In this document: piece by piece, positions 26,105 to 34,633 of the stretch
Numbering within the stretch: the stretch's first letter is position 1
How the letters are laid out: each line of letters begins with the position of its first letter
Origin: Mycolicibacterium frederiksbergense
GTDB taxonomy: Bacteria; Actinomycetota; Actinomycetes; Mycobacteriales; Mycobacteriaceae
Length of the DNA: 64,000 bases
NCBI RefSeq assembly: GCF_012223425.1
Contig: NZ_CP038799.1
Span: 2,356,001 to 2,420,000 of the forward strand
Reading direction: 5' to 3'
Program-made: the position numbers and the translations under genes
Notes under the pieces: model-generated
The model's input: only the letters and a program-made list of their open reading frames with translations
What the model was told of the DNA's origin: nothing
The model's database searches: none

Positions 26105-26410
26105 GTCCCTCCTGGCAGCCGGTTGTGATCCGCTGATGGTAGCTAAACCTAGAGCACTGCTATGGCTTGGGGTGTCATTTCCACACGAGCCCTTTCGGTT
26201 TGAACCGTACCGATGCAATGGTTAAACCGTAGCGGTGCGCGGCGGGCATTCCGCTATCAATGCACTTCAGCGACGCAGTTGTCTGCATCGACCGCCGCAC
26301 CCGGGACGTCAAGGTCGCGCTGTCACCCATCAAACTGTTGCGACGCTACGGTTTGTGTTCTACATTCGTGTGCACCACGGCAGTTGAGCCGCCGCACAAG
26401 GAGAGACACC
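26105..26410. promoter_or_regulatory. whiB6-espM divergent control region
   Basis: 306 bp without a gene. It carries three related elements: GGTTTGAACCGTACCG (26197-26212), GGTTAAACCGTAGCGG (26220-26235) and, inverted, CGCTACGGTTT (26344-26354). The first two lie in tandem about 23 bp apart and each holds a small GGTT..AACC palindrome. Copy three is inside the whiB6 promoter. The copies are likely binding sites for one regulator, with EspM as first candidate because it is coded alongside and known to act on whiB6 in M. marinum. The sites themselves are my reading of the sequence. Confidence 0.65.
26338..26366 (+). promoter_or_regulatory. whiB6 promoter
   Basis: TTGCGA (26338-26343), a 17-bp spacer and TACATT (26361-26366) make a good SigA-type promoter. 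Transcription would start near 26373, leaving a leader of about 38 nt. The inverted element CGCTACGGTTT fills most of the spacer, so a protein bound there would block RNA polymerase. Confidence 0.55.
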
Positions 26411-26701
26411 ATGAATGCACTGGGCATGGACGGATTGCCGATCGGCGAATGCACCCGCAATCCCGACCTCTGGACCAACACCGAGGACGAGCAGGCCAAG
26501 GCGATCTGCCGGATCTGCCCGCGCCGGTGGGCGTGTGCACGGGAAGCCTGCGAACTGCCCCGCGCCGAAGGGATCTGGGCGGGCATCTCCGTACCCGAGG
26601 CCGGCCGCGGACGCACCTTCGCGTTGCGCCAGCTGCGCTCACTCGCCGAACGCAACGGCTATCCCGTGCGGTTGCGCAGGCTTTTCCTGGAATCCGCCTA
26701 G
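26411..26701 (+). CDS. whiB6: WhiB6, iron-sulfur redox-sensing regulator
   Basis: WhiB-like transcription factor that activates ESX-1 genes and reports redox/NO state through a 4Fe-4S cluster. It has 96 residues. Cluster ligands are Cys14, Cys33, Cys36 and Cys42 (C..CxxC.....C), followed by the G-[VI]-W-G turn variant GIWAG (54-58) and a basic tail with RLRRLF. The C-terminal LRSLAERNGYPVR is the same as in my memory of Rv3862c. The start at 26411 has AAGGAGAG upstream. The protein is about 20 residues shorter at its N-terminus than Rv3862c. It is divergent from espM, as in M. tuberculosis. Confidence 0.93.
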   Translation: MNALGMDGLPIGECTRNPDLWTNTEDEQAKAICRICPRRWACAREACELPRAEGIWAGISVPEAGRGRTFALRQLRSLAERNGYPVRLRRLFLESA

Positions 26702-26709
26702 ACCTGCCG

Positions 26710-26745
26710 CTCCCGCTGCCGTTTTTGAGGGGCCGGCAGCGGGAG
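26710..26745. terminator. Hairpin terminator between whiB6 and the secreted-protein gene
   Basis: Arms CTCCCGCTGCCG (26710-26721) and CGGCAGCGGGAG (26734-26745) form a perfect 12-bp stem, extendable by a few pairs, around a 12-nt loop. It sits in the 68-bp gap between two convergent genes and can serve both. Confidence 0.65.
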
Positions 26746-26769
26746 TGGCGCCCGGGCTCGGGGGGCGGA

Positions 26770-27237
26770 TCAGACCTTGGCGATGAAATCCGAGGTGTAG
26801 ACCTCGGCGGGCTGCTGCGAGAACGGGGAGGGACGCTCCACCGAGACCCAGACGCCGGTGGTGCCCGAATCGATCGGGGTGGTCACCGTGACGTACGCCG
26901 CGCCCGCACCGTCGGTGCGCACCCGAACGGGGGCGACCCCGCAGTCCGCCGAACCGCGCGGCATCTGAAAGACCTTCACGTAGTAATCGGTATCGGGCAG
27001 CGCGGTCTGAAGTTGCACGTCGACCGCCACGGAGTCGGCGGCGGCCGGGTGTACGAAGGCGACTGCGCGGGCGTACCCGGTGCGCCAGGTGTACTCCGCG
27101 ACGCTGAAATCACAGGCCCGCACGATGCTGGTCATGGGCATCACGGCAGCACCGGCGGGTGCCGCTGTCGCAAGGCCGGAACTGGCCGACAGCGCCGCCA
27201 CCGCGGCCATCAGCACTTTTGCGCCCCGACGCGCCAT
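26770..27237 (-). CDS. Secreted protein of unknown function
   Basis: 155 residues with a clear signal peptide (MARRGAKVLMAAVAAL..., cleavage probably after the ATAAPAGA region, about residue 27-32). The mature part is beta-rich, with two Cys (in RACDFSV and ADCGVAP) that could form a disulfide, and with VSVERPSPFSQQP near the end. It resembles short exported mycobacterial proteins known only as hypothetical. The ATG at 27237 is chosen over an upstream TTG; GAAGGG lies nine bases before it. It stands alone between two terminable units, convergent with whiB6. Confidence 0.75.
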   Translation of the reverse strand: MARRGAKVLMAAVAALSASSGLATAAPAGAAVMPMTSIVRACDFSVAEYTWRTGYARAVAFVHPAAADSVAVDVQLQTALPDTDYYVKVFQMPRGSADCGVAPVRVRTDGAGAAYVTVTTPIDSGTTGVWVSVERPSPFSQQPAEVYTSDFIAKV

Positions 27238-27489
27238 GTTGCCCAACCCTTCAGAAGTTACTCGTCAGTAGCATCTTAGCTTCTCGAACGTCAATTTTGA
27301 CGGTCGTCAGGGGTGATCGTGGTCACCGTCGATCGCGCGGAATACCTCGGGCCCACGCTCGGTTGACATGTCCGACGGTGCCGGTCATGCCCGGGTACCA
27401 CTTAGAAAATCGTCGCTTCGTGCGACCACTTGCCGAGAGGCGTCATGCCGGCACCGTCCTCGAACCTCCCCCGGTCTACCATCGGCACG

Positions 27490-28446
27490 GTGAGCAACGT
27501 CGATCCCTCGCCCGACGAAGTCGATTGCCGCGCATCGCGATTCACCGGTGTCCTGCAGGCCCGCGAGGTGCCCCTCGGCGGCCCGCGGGCCATGCTGGTC
27601 CGCCGCACCCTTCCTGCCGCGCAGCGCTCCATGATCGGGGCCTGGTGCTTCGCCGACCATTACGGCCCACACGACGTCCGTTCCTCCGCCGGTATGGATG
27701 TACCGCCCCACCCGCACACCGGATTGCAAACCGTCAGTTGGCTTTTCCAAGGCGAGATCGAGCACCGCGACAGCGCGGGTGTGCATGCGATGGTGCGTCC
27801 CGGGGAGCTCAACCTGATGACCGCCGGCGCCGGGATCTGTCATTCGGAGGTGTCGACACCTGCGGCCTCCGTCCTGCACGGCGTGCAGCTGTGGGTCGCC
27901 TTGCCGGACTCCGCCCGCGACACCGGCCGCGATTTCGCCCACCACGTACCCGAGGCCACCACCGTCGACGGCGCGACGCTGCGGGTCTTCCTCGGCGACA
28001 TCGCCGGCAGCCGGTCACCGGTGCACACCTTCACCCCGCTGCTCGGCGCGCAGATCGATATCGACCCGCGGGCGACCGTGAACCTGGACGTGGACCCGGC
28101 CTTCGAGCACGGCGTGCTGCTGGACGCGGGTGACATCGAGGTCGCGGGCACCGCGCTGCAACGCGCCGATCTCGCCTACCAGTCCCCCGGCTGGGATCGC
28201 CTCGAGATCGTCAACCGCTCAGACGCGCCGGCCCGGCTGATCCTGCTGGGCGGGCCGCCTTTCGGCGAGGCCCTGTTGATGTGGTGGAACTTCGTCGGCC
28301 GCAGCCACGACGAGATCGTCGCCTACCGGCAGGCCTGGCAGGACGGTGCCGACAGATTCGGGGCGGTCACCGGATACCAGGGGCCCGTCCCCCGCCTTCC
28401 CGCTCCGTCGATGCCCGGCACTAGGCTCAAACCCCGTGTCCGCTGA
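27490..28446 (+). CDS. Pirin family protein
   Basis: A 318-residue bicupin. The N-terminal cupin carries the pirin metal-binding histidines in PPHPHTGLQTVSW and the later GELNLMTAGAGICHSE; the C-terminal part ends GGPPFGEALLMWWNF.GRSHDEI, as in pirins. Bacterial pirins can act as quercetin dioxygenases or regulate metabolic enzymes; the substrate here is unknown. The GTG at 27490 gives the usual pirin N-terminus (SNVDPSPDEVDC); an ATG at 27445 with GAGAGG upstream is the alternative. It overlaps the next gene by 11 nt and so is probably coupled to it. Confidence 0.87.
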   Translation: MSNVDPSPDEVDCRASRFTGVLQAREVPLGGPRAMLVRRTLPAAQRSMIGAWCFADHYGPHDVRSSAGMDVPPHPHTGLQTVSWLFQGEIEHRDSAGVHAMVRPGELNLMTAGAGICHSEVSTPAASVLHGVQLWVALPDSARDTGRDFAHHVPEATTVDGATLRVFLGDIAGSRSPVHTFTPLLGAQIDIDPRATVNLDVDPAFEHGVLLDAGDIEVAGTALQRADLAYQSPGWDRLEIVNRSDAPARLILLGGPPFGEALLMWWNFVGRSHDEIVAYRQAWQDGADRFGAVTGYQGPVPRLPAPSMPGTRLKPRVR

Positions 28447-28729
28447 ACACACCGACCGCACCGGCGCGCAGGCCACCGTCGCCGCCGGAGACCGGCAATT
28501 CACCATCTCGGTCGACGGCCACCGGGTGGGTCTGATCGATTTCTACGACCGTGACGGCGTGCGCACCTTCACCCACACCGAGGTTGATCCGGCGTTCGGC
28601 GGCCGCGGCCTGGCCACCATTCTGGTCGAACAGGCCCTGCGGGCCGCCCGCGACGCCGATCTGCGCATCGCCTCGCACTGCTCGATGGTGACGCAGTACA
28701 TCGCCAAGCACCCCGAGTATCAGCAGTGA
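28436..28729 (+). CDS. Small GNAT-type N-acetyltransferase (YidJ/GCN5-related)
   Basis: 97 residues of the short YjdJ-like acetyltransferase type: the core RTFTHTEVDPAFGGRGLATILVEQAL contains the acetyl-CoA-binding Q/RxxGxG/A equivalent (GGRGLA), and SHCSMVTQYIAKHPEYQ is the usual end of the family. The acceptor is unknown. The GTG start lies inside the pirin gene, and the stop overlaps the thioesterase start (GTGA), so three genes form one tightly packed unit. Confidence 0.85.
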   Translation: MSAEHTDRTGAQATVAAGDRQFTISVDGHRVGLIDFYDRDGVRTFTHTEVDPAFGGRGLATILVEQALRAARDADLRIASHCSMVTQYIAKHPEYQQ

Positions 28730-29520
28730 GTGCACGACCGACGGCGTACTACACCGCCGACGGTGACGACTTCATCCCCACCAGCATCGCCCGGGGTCCG
28801 TGGGGCGAAACCATCAGCGGCAATGTGCTCGGCGGACTGCTGGGACACGTCATCGACCGGGACTTCGGCGACCCCGACCTGCAGCCGGCCCGCCTCACCG
28901 TCGACCTGTTCCGCCCCGCCGCGCTGGCGCCGCTGACCATCCGCACCGAGCCCATCCGCACCGGCCGTCGGATCCGGGTCGTCGATGCCCAAGCAGTTCA
29001 AGGCGGCGAGGTGGTGGGCCGCGCCAGTGTCGTGCTGCTACGCCGCGGTCCGGCGGCGCCGACTCGGATCTGGACCACTCCGGTCGATATCCCTGCCCCG
29101 CCCGGGCCCGACCGCGTACCCACCGATGCGCCGATGCAGCTGGTGGCGCACGGCGCAGGCAGCAGTTCAGATCTGAGCGCGTGGCAACACACCGGGCCCA
29201 AGCACATCTGGCTGCGGAACGTCGCCCCGCTGGTCGAGGGGCAGCCGATGACACCGTTCGCCCGGGCCGCGATGGCCGGTGACGTGGTCAGCTCGCTGAC
29301 CCACTTCGGGCCCGATGGGCTGCTGTACATCAACGCCGACTACACGCTGACTCTGAGCCGGCTACCCGAGGGCCCGGAGATCGGGCTGAGCGCACTGACG
29401 CACTACAGCGACGCAGGTGTGGCCACCGGGACCGCGACCCTGTTCGACCGGCACGGCCCGATCGGCAGCGGTATCGCCACCGCGCTGCTCAGCCCGGGAT
29501 TCGCGCCGCCGGATCACTGA
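28726..29520 (+). CDS. Acyl-CoA thioesterase family protein
   Basis: 264 residues with a double hot-dog layout as in TesB-like/thioesterase-family proteins common in mycobacteria: the first half holds GNVLGGLLGHVIDRD and RRIRVVDAQAVQGGEVVGRASVVLLRRG; the second half repeats the strand-helix pattern (FGPDGLLYINADYTLTLSR, HYSDAGVATGTATLFDRHGPIG). It probably hydrolyses acyl-CoA; chain length is not predictable. It starts with GTG overlapping the acetyltransferase stop. Its end overlaps the convergent oxidase gene by 7 nt. Confidence 0.83.
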   Translation: MSARPTAYYTADGDDFIPTSIARGPWGETISGNVLGGLLGHVIDRDFGDPDLQPARLTVDLFRPAALAPLTIRTEPIRTGRRIRVVDAQAVQGGEVVGRASVVLLRRGPAAPTRIWTTPVDIPAPPGPDRVPTDAPMQLVAHGAGSSSDLSAWQHTGPKHIWLRNVAPLVEGQPMTPFARAAMAGDVVSSLTHFGPDGLLYINADYTLTLSRLPEGPEIGLSALTHYSDAGVATGTATLFDRHGPIGSGIATALLSPGFAPPDH

Positions 29521-30017
29521 TCCAGGTACTTGGCGGTGCTGCCGCCGAGGGGCACGGCGGGCATGCCCAGCTTGCGGTGATCCCAGCTGCGCCGCCGCGA
29601 CTCGACCACCCGGACGCTCACCCGGTTGTTCATCATCTGCTCCACAAAGGGTTTCATCTCATCGGTGTAGGGGCCGGTGTAGCGTTCCCACACACTGATG
29701 CCGACCCGCAGATTGGTCTCCGGGTCGTCGATGATCTCGGCGGTGCCGTCGATGGACACCCCGCGCAGCGTGTCGTAGGTGTGGCCGTCCTCGATCATCA
29801 CCGTGATGGTCGAGTCGCGTCGCAGGTTCACCGCCTTCTGCGATTTGGCCTTCGTCTCGAACCAGATCTCACCGTCGAGGACGGCGTACCACATGGCCAC
29901 CAGGTGGGGCCGGCCGTTGGGCAGCACCGTCGCCATGGTGGCGGTGCGGCTGCGGTCGATGAACTCGGTGATCTCGTCATCGGCCATCACGATCTTGGCG
30001 CGCTGATTGGTTCCCAT
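29514..30017 (-). CDS. PPOX-class F420/FMN-dependent oxidoreductase
   Basis: 167 residues with the split beta-barrel of the pyridoxamine 5'-phosphate oxidase family: RTATMATVLPNGRPHLVAMWYAV opens the fold and IWFETKAKSQKAVNLRRDSTITVMIEDG carries cofactor-binding Lys and Arg residues. Members of this mycobacterial group often use F420. The substrate is unknown. The ATG at 30017 has AAGGA seven bases upstream. It is separated from the enoyl-CoA hydratase gene by 83 nt in the same direction. Confidence 0.85.
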   Translation of the reverse strand: MGTNQRAKIVMADDEITEFIDRSRTATMATVLPNGRPHLVAMWYAVLDGEIWFETKAKSQKAVNLRRDSTITVMIEDGHTYDTLRGVSIDGTAEIIDDPETNLRVGISVWERYTGPYTDEMKPFVEQMMNNRVSVRVVESRRRSWDHRKLGMPAVPLGGSTAKYLDQ

Positions 30018-30100
30018 GATCAATCCTTATCAGGCTGTCGCCGCGGTGCCCGTCACCGGGATGCCGTTGAACGCCCCGTTGTCCGACGGCCAGTCGGCGC

Positions 30101-30769
30101 TCAACGGGGTGCCGCGGCCGCCATGAGCGCCTCGGCGGCCGGACCGAACATCGTCGTCTTGATCGCCCCGAGGGTGCCCGGATCCTTTCCGGCGAACGGC
30201 CGCAACAGATCCAGTGCGGCAGAGGTGACCGCGCCTTCGGCGGCGACGGCGTCCACGATCCCGTAGGTCTGGGCCTCCGGGGCACCCAACCGGCGGCCGG
30301 TGGTCATCGATGCGACGGCCGCCTGCGGTGTCAGCTTCGCCTGGATCAGGGCAGCCATGCCGGGGGTGAAGGGGATCCGGATATCGGCCTCCGGGAAACA
30401 GAAGTATCCGCGGTCGGTGCGCATGACGCGGAAGTCGTGGGCGGTGGCGAGCATCGCCCCGGCCCCGAAGGCGTGCCCGACGATGGCGGCAACCGTCGGG
30501 ATCGGCAGGGTGAGCACGCGGGCCAGCAGCGTCTGCACCTGCCCGACGTACCACTGGGTCTGCTCGCCGTGGGCGGCCAGCCAGTCCAGGTCCAGACCGT
30601 TGGTGTAGAACTTGCCGGTCGCCGTGGTGACCAGACCCGCGGCCCCGTCGGCGAGCACCTGATCGAGCAGTGCGTGCACGGTGTCCAGGAAATCGGGGGT
30701 GAAACGGTTCTCGTCATCGCCAAGGGTCAGGACGGCGATACCGTCCACCTGGTTCAGGGTCGGTGTCAT
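30101..30769 (-). CDS. Enoyl-CoA hydratase/isomerase family protein
   Basis: Crotonase-fold enzyme, 222 residues, probably of fatty-acid oxidation. Seen: LVTTATGKFYTNGLDLDWL (oxyanion-hole strand 1), AAIVGHAFGAGAMLATAHDFRVM (oxyanion-hole strand 2) and FPEADIRIPFTPGM. The two Glu residues of classical hydratases are not in the usual place, so isomerase or another crotonase activity is possible. It is coded right after its probable regulator, with a 4-nt overlap (ATGA). The protein is shorter than the 250-260 residues of typical EchA proteins. Confidence 0.87.
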   Translation of the reverse strand: MTPTLNQVDGIAVLTLGDDENRFTPDFLDTVHALLDQVLADGAAGLVTTATGKFYTNGLDLDWLAAHGEQTQWYVGQVQTLLARVLTLPIPTVAAIVGHAFGAGAMLATAHDFRVMRTDRGYFCFPEADIRIPFTPGMAALIQAKLTPQAAVASMTTGRRLGAPEAQTYGIVDAVAAEGAVTSAALDLLRPFAGKDPGTLGAIKTTMFGPAAEALMAAAAPR

Positions 30770-31374
30770 CGGTGTCGCGCCTTTCGTGGGGGTGGTCCGG
30801 TATCGAGCACCGCACGCACGGCAGCGCCCAGCTGCGCGCGGGCGGTCGGATCGTGCAGACGGTTACGGCTGAGCAGGATCGCGGTCGGCAGATCGACGAC
30901 GCAGGCGGTGACGGTGTCGACCGCGGCGGCATCGCGGCGTGCCCACAGCTGCTCGGCGAGCCGGATCATCAGCTCCACCAGCAGGGAGTCGAGGCCGAGC
31001 AGCTCTGCGGTGAGCTGCTCGGAGAGTTCGGGTCCGAGGATCTCCTCGCGCCGCACCGTGAGGACCAGCCGGGCCGATTCCGGGTGGTGTTCGGCGAAGA
31101 TGCCCGGTGCCTGGGCGGCGGCCACCACGGCCTCGACGCCGACGGCGGTGCCGACCGCCGCGCGCTGGGTGTCCAGAAAGCGGGTGCCGGCCCGCAGCCA
31201 GGCGCGGCCCATGAGCTCCGCTCGCGACGAGAAATTGTGGTAGAGCGCGCCATTAGACACTCCGGCCGCCGAAGCCACGGCCCGCACCGTGACCGCCGCC
31301 GGCCCCTGGCCCGCCGCGAGGGACTCCACCGCGTCGAGCACGGTGTCCAGGTCGTACACGCGGGGGCGGGGCAC
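30766..31374 (-). CDS. TetR-family transcriptional regulator
   Basis: 202 residues. N-terminal HTH: GQGPAAVTVRAVASAAGVSNGALYHNFSSRAELMGRAW, the standard TetR recognition pattern; the rest is a helical ligand-binding domain of unknown specificity. It overlaps the enoyl-CoA hydratase gene and is divergent from the DUF808 gene, with a near-perfect operator between them, so it very likely represses itself, the hydratase and perhaps the DUF808 gene. The ligand could be an acyl-CoA (inference from the partner). GTG at 31374 is chosen; an ATG at 31395, inside the operator, would add 7 residues. Confidence 0.9.
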   Translation of the reverse strand: MPRPRVYDLDTVLDAVESLAAGQGPAAVTVRAVASAAGVSNGALYHNFSSRAELMGRAWLRAGTRFLDTQRAAVGTAVGVEAVVAAAQAPGIFAEHHPESARLVLTVRREEILGPELSEQLTAELLGLDSLLVELMIRLAEQLWARRDAAAVDTVTACVVDLPTAILLSRNRLHDPTARAQLGAAVRAVLDTGPPPRKARHR

Positions 31375-31382
31375 GGCACGAC

Positions 31383-31408
31383 TGTAACGGAGCATTTGCT
31401 CTGTTACA
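31383..31408. promoter_or_regulatory. Operator of the TetR regulator
   Basis: Inverted repeat TGTAACGGAGCA / TGCTCTGTTACA with a 2-bp centre; eleven of twelve positions pair. It lies 9 bp upstream of the chosen TetR start, in the 79-bp divergent gap to the DUF808 gene, just where an autorepressor site is expected. Confidence 0.75.
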
Positions 31409-31453
31409 AAGGCCGGTACGCACGGGCGTGCACCACCGGCTAGCCTTCGGTAC

Positions 31454-32395
31454 ATGAGCGCAGGCCTGTTCGCCCTCCTCGACGATGTTGCCGTCCTGGC
31501 CCGCCTGGCCGCCGCGTCGATCGACGACATCGGCGCCGCAGCGGGTAAGGCCACCGTCAAGGCCGCAGGCGTCGTCATCGACGACACCGCCGTGACACCG
31601 CAATATGTGCAGGGCATCCACGCGTCCCGCGAGCTGCCGATGATCAAGCGCATCGCGATCGGGTCGCTGCGTAACAAGCTGTTGTTCATCCTGCCCGCGG
31701 CGCTGCTGCTGAGCATCTTCGCGCCGTGGGCACTGCCGTATCTGCTCATGGCGGGTGCGACGTTCCTCTGCTTCGAGGGCGCCGAGAAGGTATGGGGCTG
31801 GATCACCGGCAAAGACGCGCACGCCGCTCCCGTCGCCCTGGCCGGCGAGGATGCCGAGAAGACCCTGACCTCGGGCGCCATCCGCACCGACTTCATCCTG
31901 TCGGCCGAGATCATGGTCATCGCGCTCAACGAGGTGGCCGACCAGACGTTCTGGCTGCGACTGGCCAGCCTGATCGTCGTCGCCATCGTCATCACCGCGG
32001 CGGTGTACGGCGTCGTCGCCCTGATCGTAAAGATGGACGATGCCGGTCTGGCGCTCGCGCAGCGGTCCTCGGCGTTCGCGCAGAGGCTCGGCCGCGGCCT
32101 GGTCGCGGCGATGCCCAAGGTGTTGGGTGCACTGTCGATCATCGGCACCGTCGCGATGCTGTGGGTCGGCGGCCACATCCTGCTGGCGCAGAGCTACGAA
32201 GCCGGTTTGCGGCCGCCCTACGACCTCGTCCACGACGCCGAGCACTGGGTATCCCACGCGATCGGTTTCGCCGAGGGCGGGGTGGGCTGGTTGGTCAACA
32301 CCGGAATCTCCGCGGTGGTGGGCCTGGTGATCGGCGCCATCGTCGCGGTGGTCGTACACGTGCTGCCGTTCGGCAAAAAGAAACAGGCCCACTGA
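31454..32395 (+). CDS. DUF808 (YedI-like) inner-membrane protein
   Basis: 313 residues with the DUF808 layout: N-terminal conserved soluble part (GLFALLDDVAVLARLAAASIDD, then VVIDDTAVTPQYVQG), RNKLLFILPAALLLS, ATFLCFEGAEKVWGW, and about six hydrophobic helices to the C-terminus, which ends GKKKQAH. Function is unknown in all species; transport has been proposed for YedI homologues. The gene stands alone and is followed by a hairpin. Confidence 0.88.
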   Translation: MSAGLFALLDDVAVLARLAAASIDDIGAAAGKATVKAAGVVIDDTAVTPQYVQGIHASRELPMIKRIAIGSLRNKLLFILPAALLLSIFAPWALPYLLMAGATFLCFEGAEKVWGWITGKDAHAAPVALAGEDAEKTLTSGAIRTDFILSAEIMVIALNEVADQTFWLRLASLIVVAIVITAAVYGVVALIVKMDDAGLALAQRSSAFAQRLGRGLVAAMPKVLGALSIIGTVAMLWVGGHILLAQSYEAGLRPPYDLVHDAEHWVSHAIGFAEGGVGWLVNTGISAVVGLVIGAIVAVVVHVLPFGKKKQAH

Positions 32396-32401
32396 CCACA
32401 T

Positions 32402-32431
32402 CCAGACCGGCCCCCGAAGGGACCGGCCTGG
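32402..32431. terminator. Hairpin between DUF808 gene and katG
   Basis: CCAGACCGGC and its near-complement GACCGGCCTGG enclose CCCCGAAGGG in the 51-bp gap between two convergent genes. It is a compact GC-rich hairpin with no T-run, a likely two-way terminator. Confidence 0.5.
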
Positions 32432-32446
32432 AATGAGGGCTGCAGG

Positions 32447-34633
32447 TTAGACCAGATCCGCGTTGGCCACCTTGGTCCACGCGGCGACGAAGTCCTTGAC
32501 GAACTTCTCCTTGGCGTCGTCCTCGGCGTACACCTCGGCCAATGCGCGTAGCTGCGAGTTCGACCCGAACAGCAGATCGACCCGGCTTGCGGTGTATTTC
32601 GTTGCGCCGCTGGCGCGGTCGGTCCCCACGTAGGTGCCGTCATCAGCCGGTGACGGTCCCCACTTGGTGCCCATGTCCAGCAGATTGACGAAGAAGTCGT
32701 TCGTCAAGGCGCCCGGGTTCTCGGTGAACACACCGAGTTTGGTACCGCCGTAGTTGGTGTCCAGCACGCGCAGGCCACCGATCAGGGCGGTCATTTCCGG
32801 ACCCGAGATACCGAGCAGGTTGGCCTTGTCGATGACCTCGTACTCGGCGGGCAACGACGCACCCTTACCGACGTAGTTGCGGAAACCGTCCGCCTTGGGC
32901 TCCAGGTAGCCGAACGACTCGACGTCGGTCTGGTCCTGGGTGGCGTCCCCACGACCGGAGGTGAACGGCACCTCGACATCGAATCCGGCTGCCTTGATGG
33001 CCTTTTCGAGGCCCACCACACCACCGAGGACCACCAGGTCGGCGAAGGACACCGCGATGCCGGCCGAAGCCTGGATCTCCTCGAGCTTGGCGATCACCTG
33101 GGCCAGCTCATCGGGCTCGTTGGACTCCCAGCCGATCTGCGGCTGCAGGCGGATGCGGCCACCGTTGGCGCCACCGCGCATATCGCTGTTGCGGTACGAC
33201 GCGGCTGCCTTCCACGCGGTCGAAACCAGCTGCGACACACTCAGACCCGATTCGGCGATCGCGGCCTTCAGCGTTGCGACGTCGGCATCGCTGACCGGGG
33301 TTCCGGCCGGCACGACGTCCTGCCACAGCCAGGTCTGCTGGGGAACCAGCGGACCGAGGTAGCGCTCCACCGGGCCCATATCGCGATGCAGGAGCTTGAA
33401 CCAGGCCTTCGCGAACTCCTCGGCCAGCTCCTCCGGATGATCCAGCCAACGGCGGGTGATCTTCTCGAAGCCGGGATCCACCCGCATCGAGAGATCGGTG
33501 GTCAGCATGCCCGGATGAGTCTTGCCGTTGCCCTGCGCCATCGGTACCGAGTTGGCCCAGCCGCCGTCCTTGGGCCGCCACTGGTGGGCGCCCGCGGGGC
33601 TCTTGAACAGCTCCCACTCATTGCCGTAGAGGATCTCCAGGAAGCTGTTGTCCCACTTGGTGGGCGTGTGCGTCCAGGTCACCTCGAGGCCACTGCTCAC
33701 GGTCTCGTTGCCGACACCCGAGTTGGCCCAGCCCAGACCCTGCGACTCCAGCGGCGCGGCTTCGGGCTCCACACCGTTCTCGACCTCGGTGGCGCCGTGG
33801 GTCTTGCCGAAGGTGTGGCCGCCGATGATCAGCGCCGCGGTCTCGACATCATTCATCGCCATCCGGCCGAAGGTCTCCCGGATATCGGTGGCTGCCGCCA
33901 GCGGATCCGGGTTACCTTCCGGGCCTTCGGGATTGACGTAGATCAGACCCATGTGGCTGGCACCCAGCGGGTTCTCCAGCTTGGTCCGGTCGCCGTTGGC
34001 GCCGGCGTAGCGCTCCTGGCTGCCCAGCCACTCGTGCTCGGCGCCCCAGTAGACGTCCTCCTCGGGCTCCCAGTAATCGGGGCGACCGAAGGCGAAGCCG
34101 GCGGTCTTGAAGCCCATGTGCTCGAGCGCACGGTTGCCCGCGAAAACCAGCAGGTCCGACCAGGACAGCTGCTTGCCGTACTTCTTCTTCACCGGCCACA
34201 GCAGACGACGGGCCTTGTCGAGGCTGACATTGTCGGGCCAGCTGTTGAGCGGGGCGAAGCGCTGCATGCCCTTGCCGCCGCCGCCACGGCCGTCGACCAC
34301 CCGGTAGGTGCCGGCGGCGTGCCAGGTCATCCGGATGAAGAACGGTCCGTAGTGACCGAAGTCCGCCGGCCACCAGTCCTGTGAATCGGTCATCACCGCA
34401 TCGACATCGGCGGCGAGCGCATCGACATCGAGGGATTTCACGGCCTCGCGGTAGTCGAACCCGGGATGCGGGTTGATGATCTCGGGGTCCTTCTGCAGGA
34501 TCTTCAAGTTGACCGCGTTCGGCCACCAGTCGCGGTTGCTGCCACCCTCAACGGGAGGCTTGATCAGCATCGGGCACTGAGCCTCGGCGGGCTCGGTCTG
34601 CGCCTCGCCTATCGGGGGACTTGTCTCGGCCAT
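32447..34633 (-). CDS. katG: Catalase-peroxidase KatG
   Basis: Heme enzyme that removes peroxides and activates isoniazid. It is 728 residues, the usual size, with two peroxidase domains. Distal heme site: Arg101, Trp104 and His105 ([11 protein letters not shown]). Tyr195 in DVYWG and Met228 in [11 protein letters not shown] complete the Met-Tyr-Trp adduct needed for catalase activity; proximal His273 is in [10 protein letters not shown]. The serine equivalent to Ser315 of M. tuberculosis KatG appears kept (VSSGLEVTW). ATG at 34633, after AAGGAT. It overlaps furA by 25 nt. Confidence 0.97.
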   Translation of the reverse strand: MAETSPPIGEAQTEPAEAQCPMLIKPPVEGGSNRDWWPNAVNLKILQKDPEIINPHPGFDYREAVKSLDVDALAADVDAVMTDSQDWWPADFGHYGPFFIRMTWHAAGTYRVVDGRGGGGKGMQRFAPLNSWPDNVSLDKARRLLWPVKKKYGKQLSWSDLLVFAGNRALEHMGFKTAGFAFGRPDYWEPEEDVYWGAEHEWLGSQERYAGANGDRTKLENPLGASHMGLIYVNPEGPEGNPDPLAAATDIRETFGRMAMNDVETAALIIGGHTFGKTHGATEVENGVEPEAAPLESQGLGWANSGVGNETVSSGLEVTWTHTPTKWDNSFLEILYGNEWELFKSPAGAHQWRPKDGGWANSVPMAQGNGKTHPGMLTTDLSMRVDPGFEKITRRWLDHPEELAEEFAKAWFKLLHRDMGPVERYLGPLVPQQTWLWQDVVPAGTPVSDADVATLKAAIAESGLSVSQLVSTAWKAAASYRNSDMRGGANGGRIRLQPQIGWESNEPDELAQVIAKLEEIQASAGIAVSFADLVVLGGVVGLEKAIKAAGFDVEVPFTSGRGDATQDQTDVESFGYLEPKADGFRNYVGKGASLPAEYEVIDKANLLGISGPEMTALIGGLRVLDTNYGGTKLGVFTENPGALTNDFFVNLLDMGTKWGPSPADDGTYVGTDRASGATKYTASRVDLLFGSNSQLRALAEVYAEDDAKEKFVKDFVAAWTKVANADLV

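Noticed and set aside
30018..30100. Possible remnant coding for a short C-terminus (..ADWPSDNGAFNG..)
   Set aside because: It is only the end of a shadow frame running through the enoyl-CoA hydratase gene; no start, motif or match is known to me.
31395..32178. Leftward extension of the TetR frame through the DUF808 gene
   Set aside because: The added part is antisense to DUF808 and unlike any TetR; the regulator starts near its operator.
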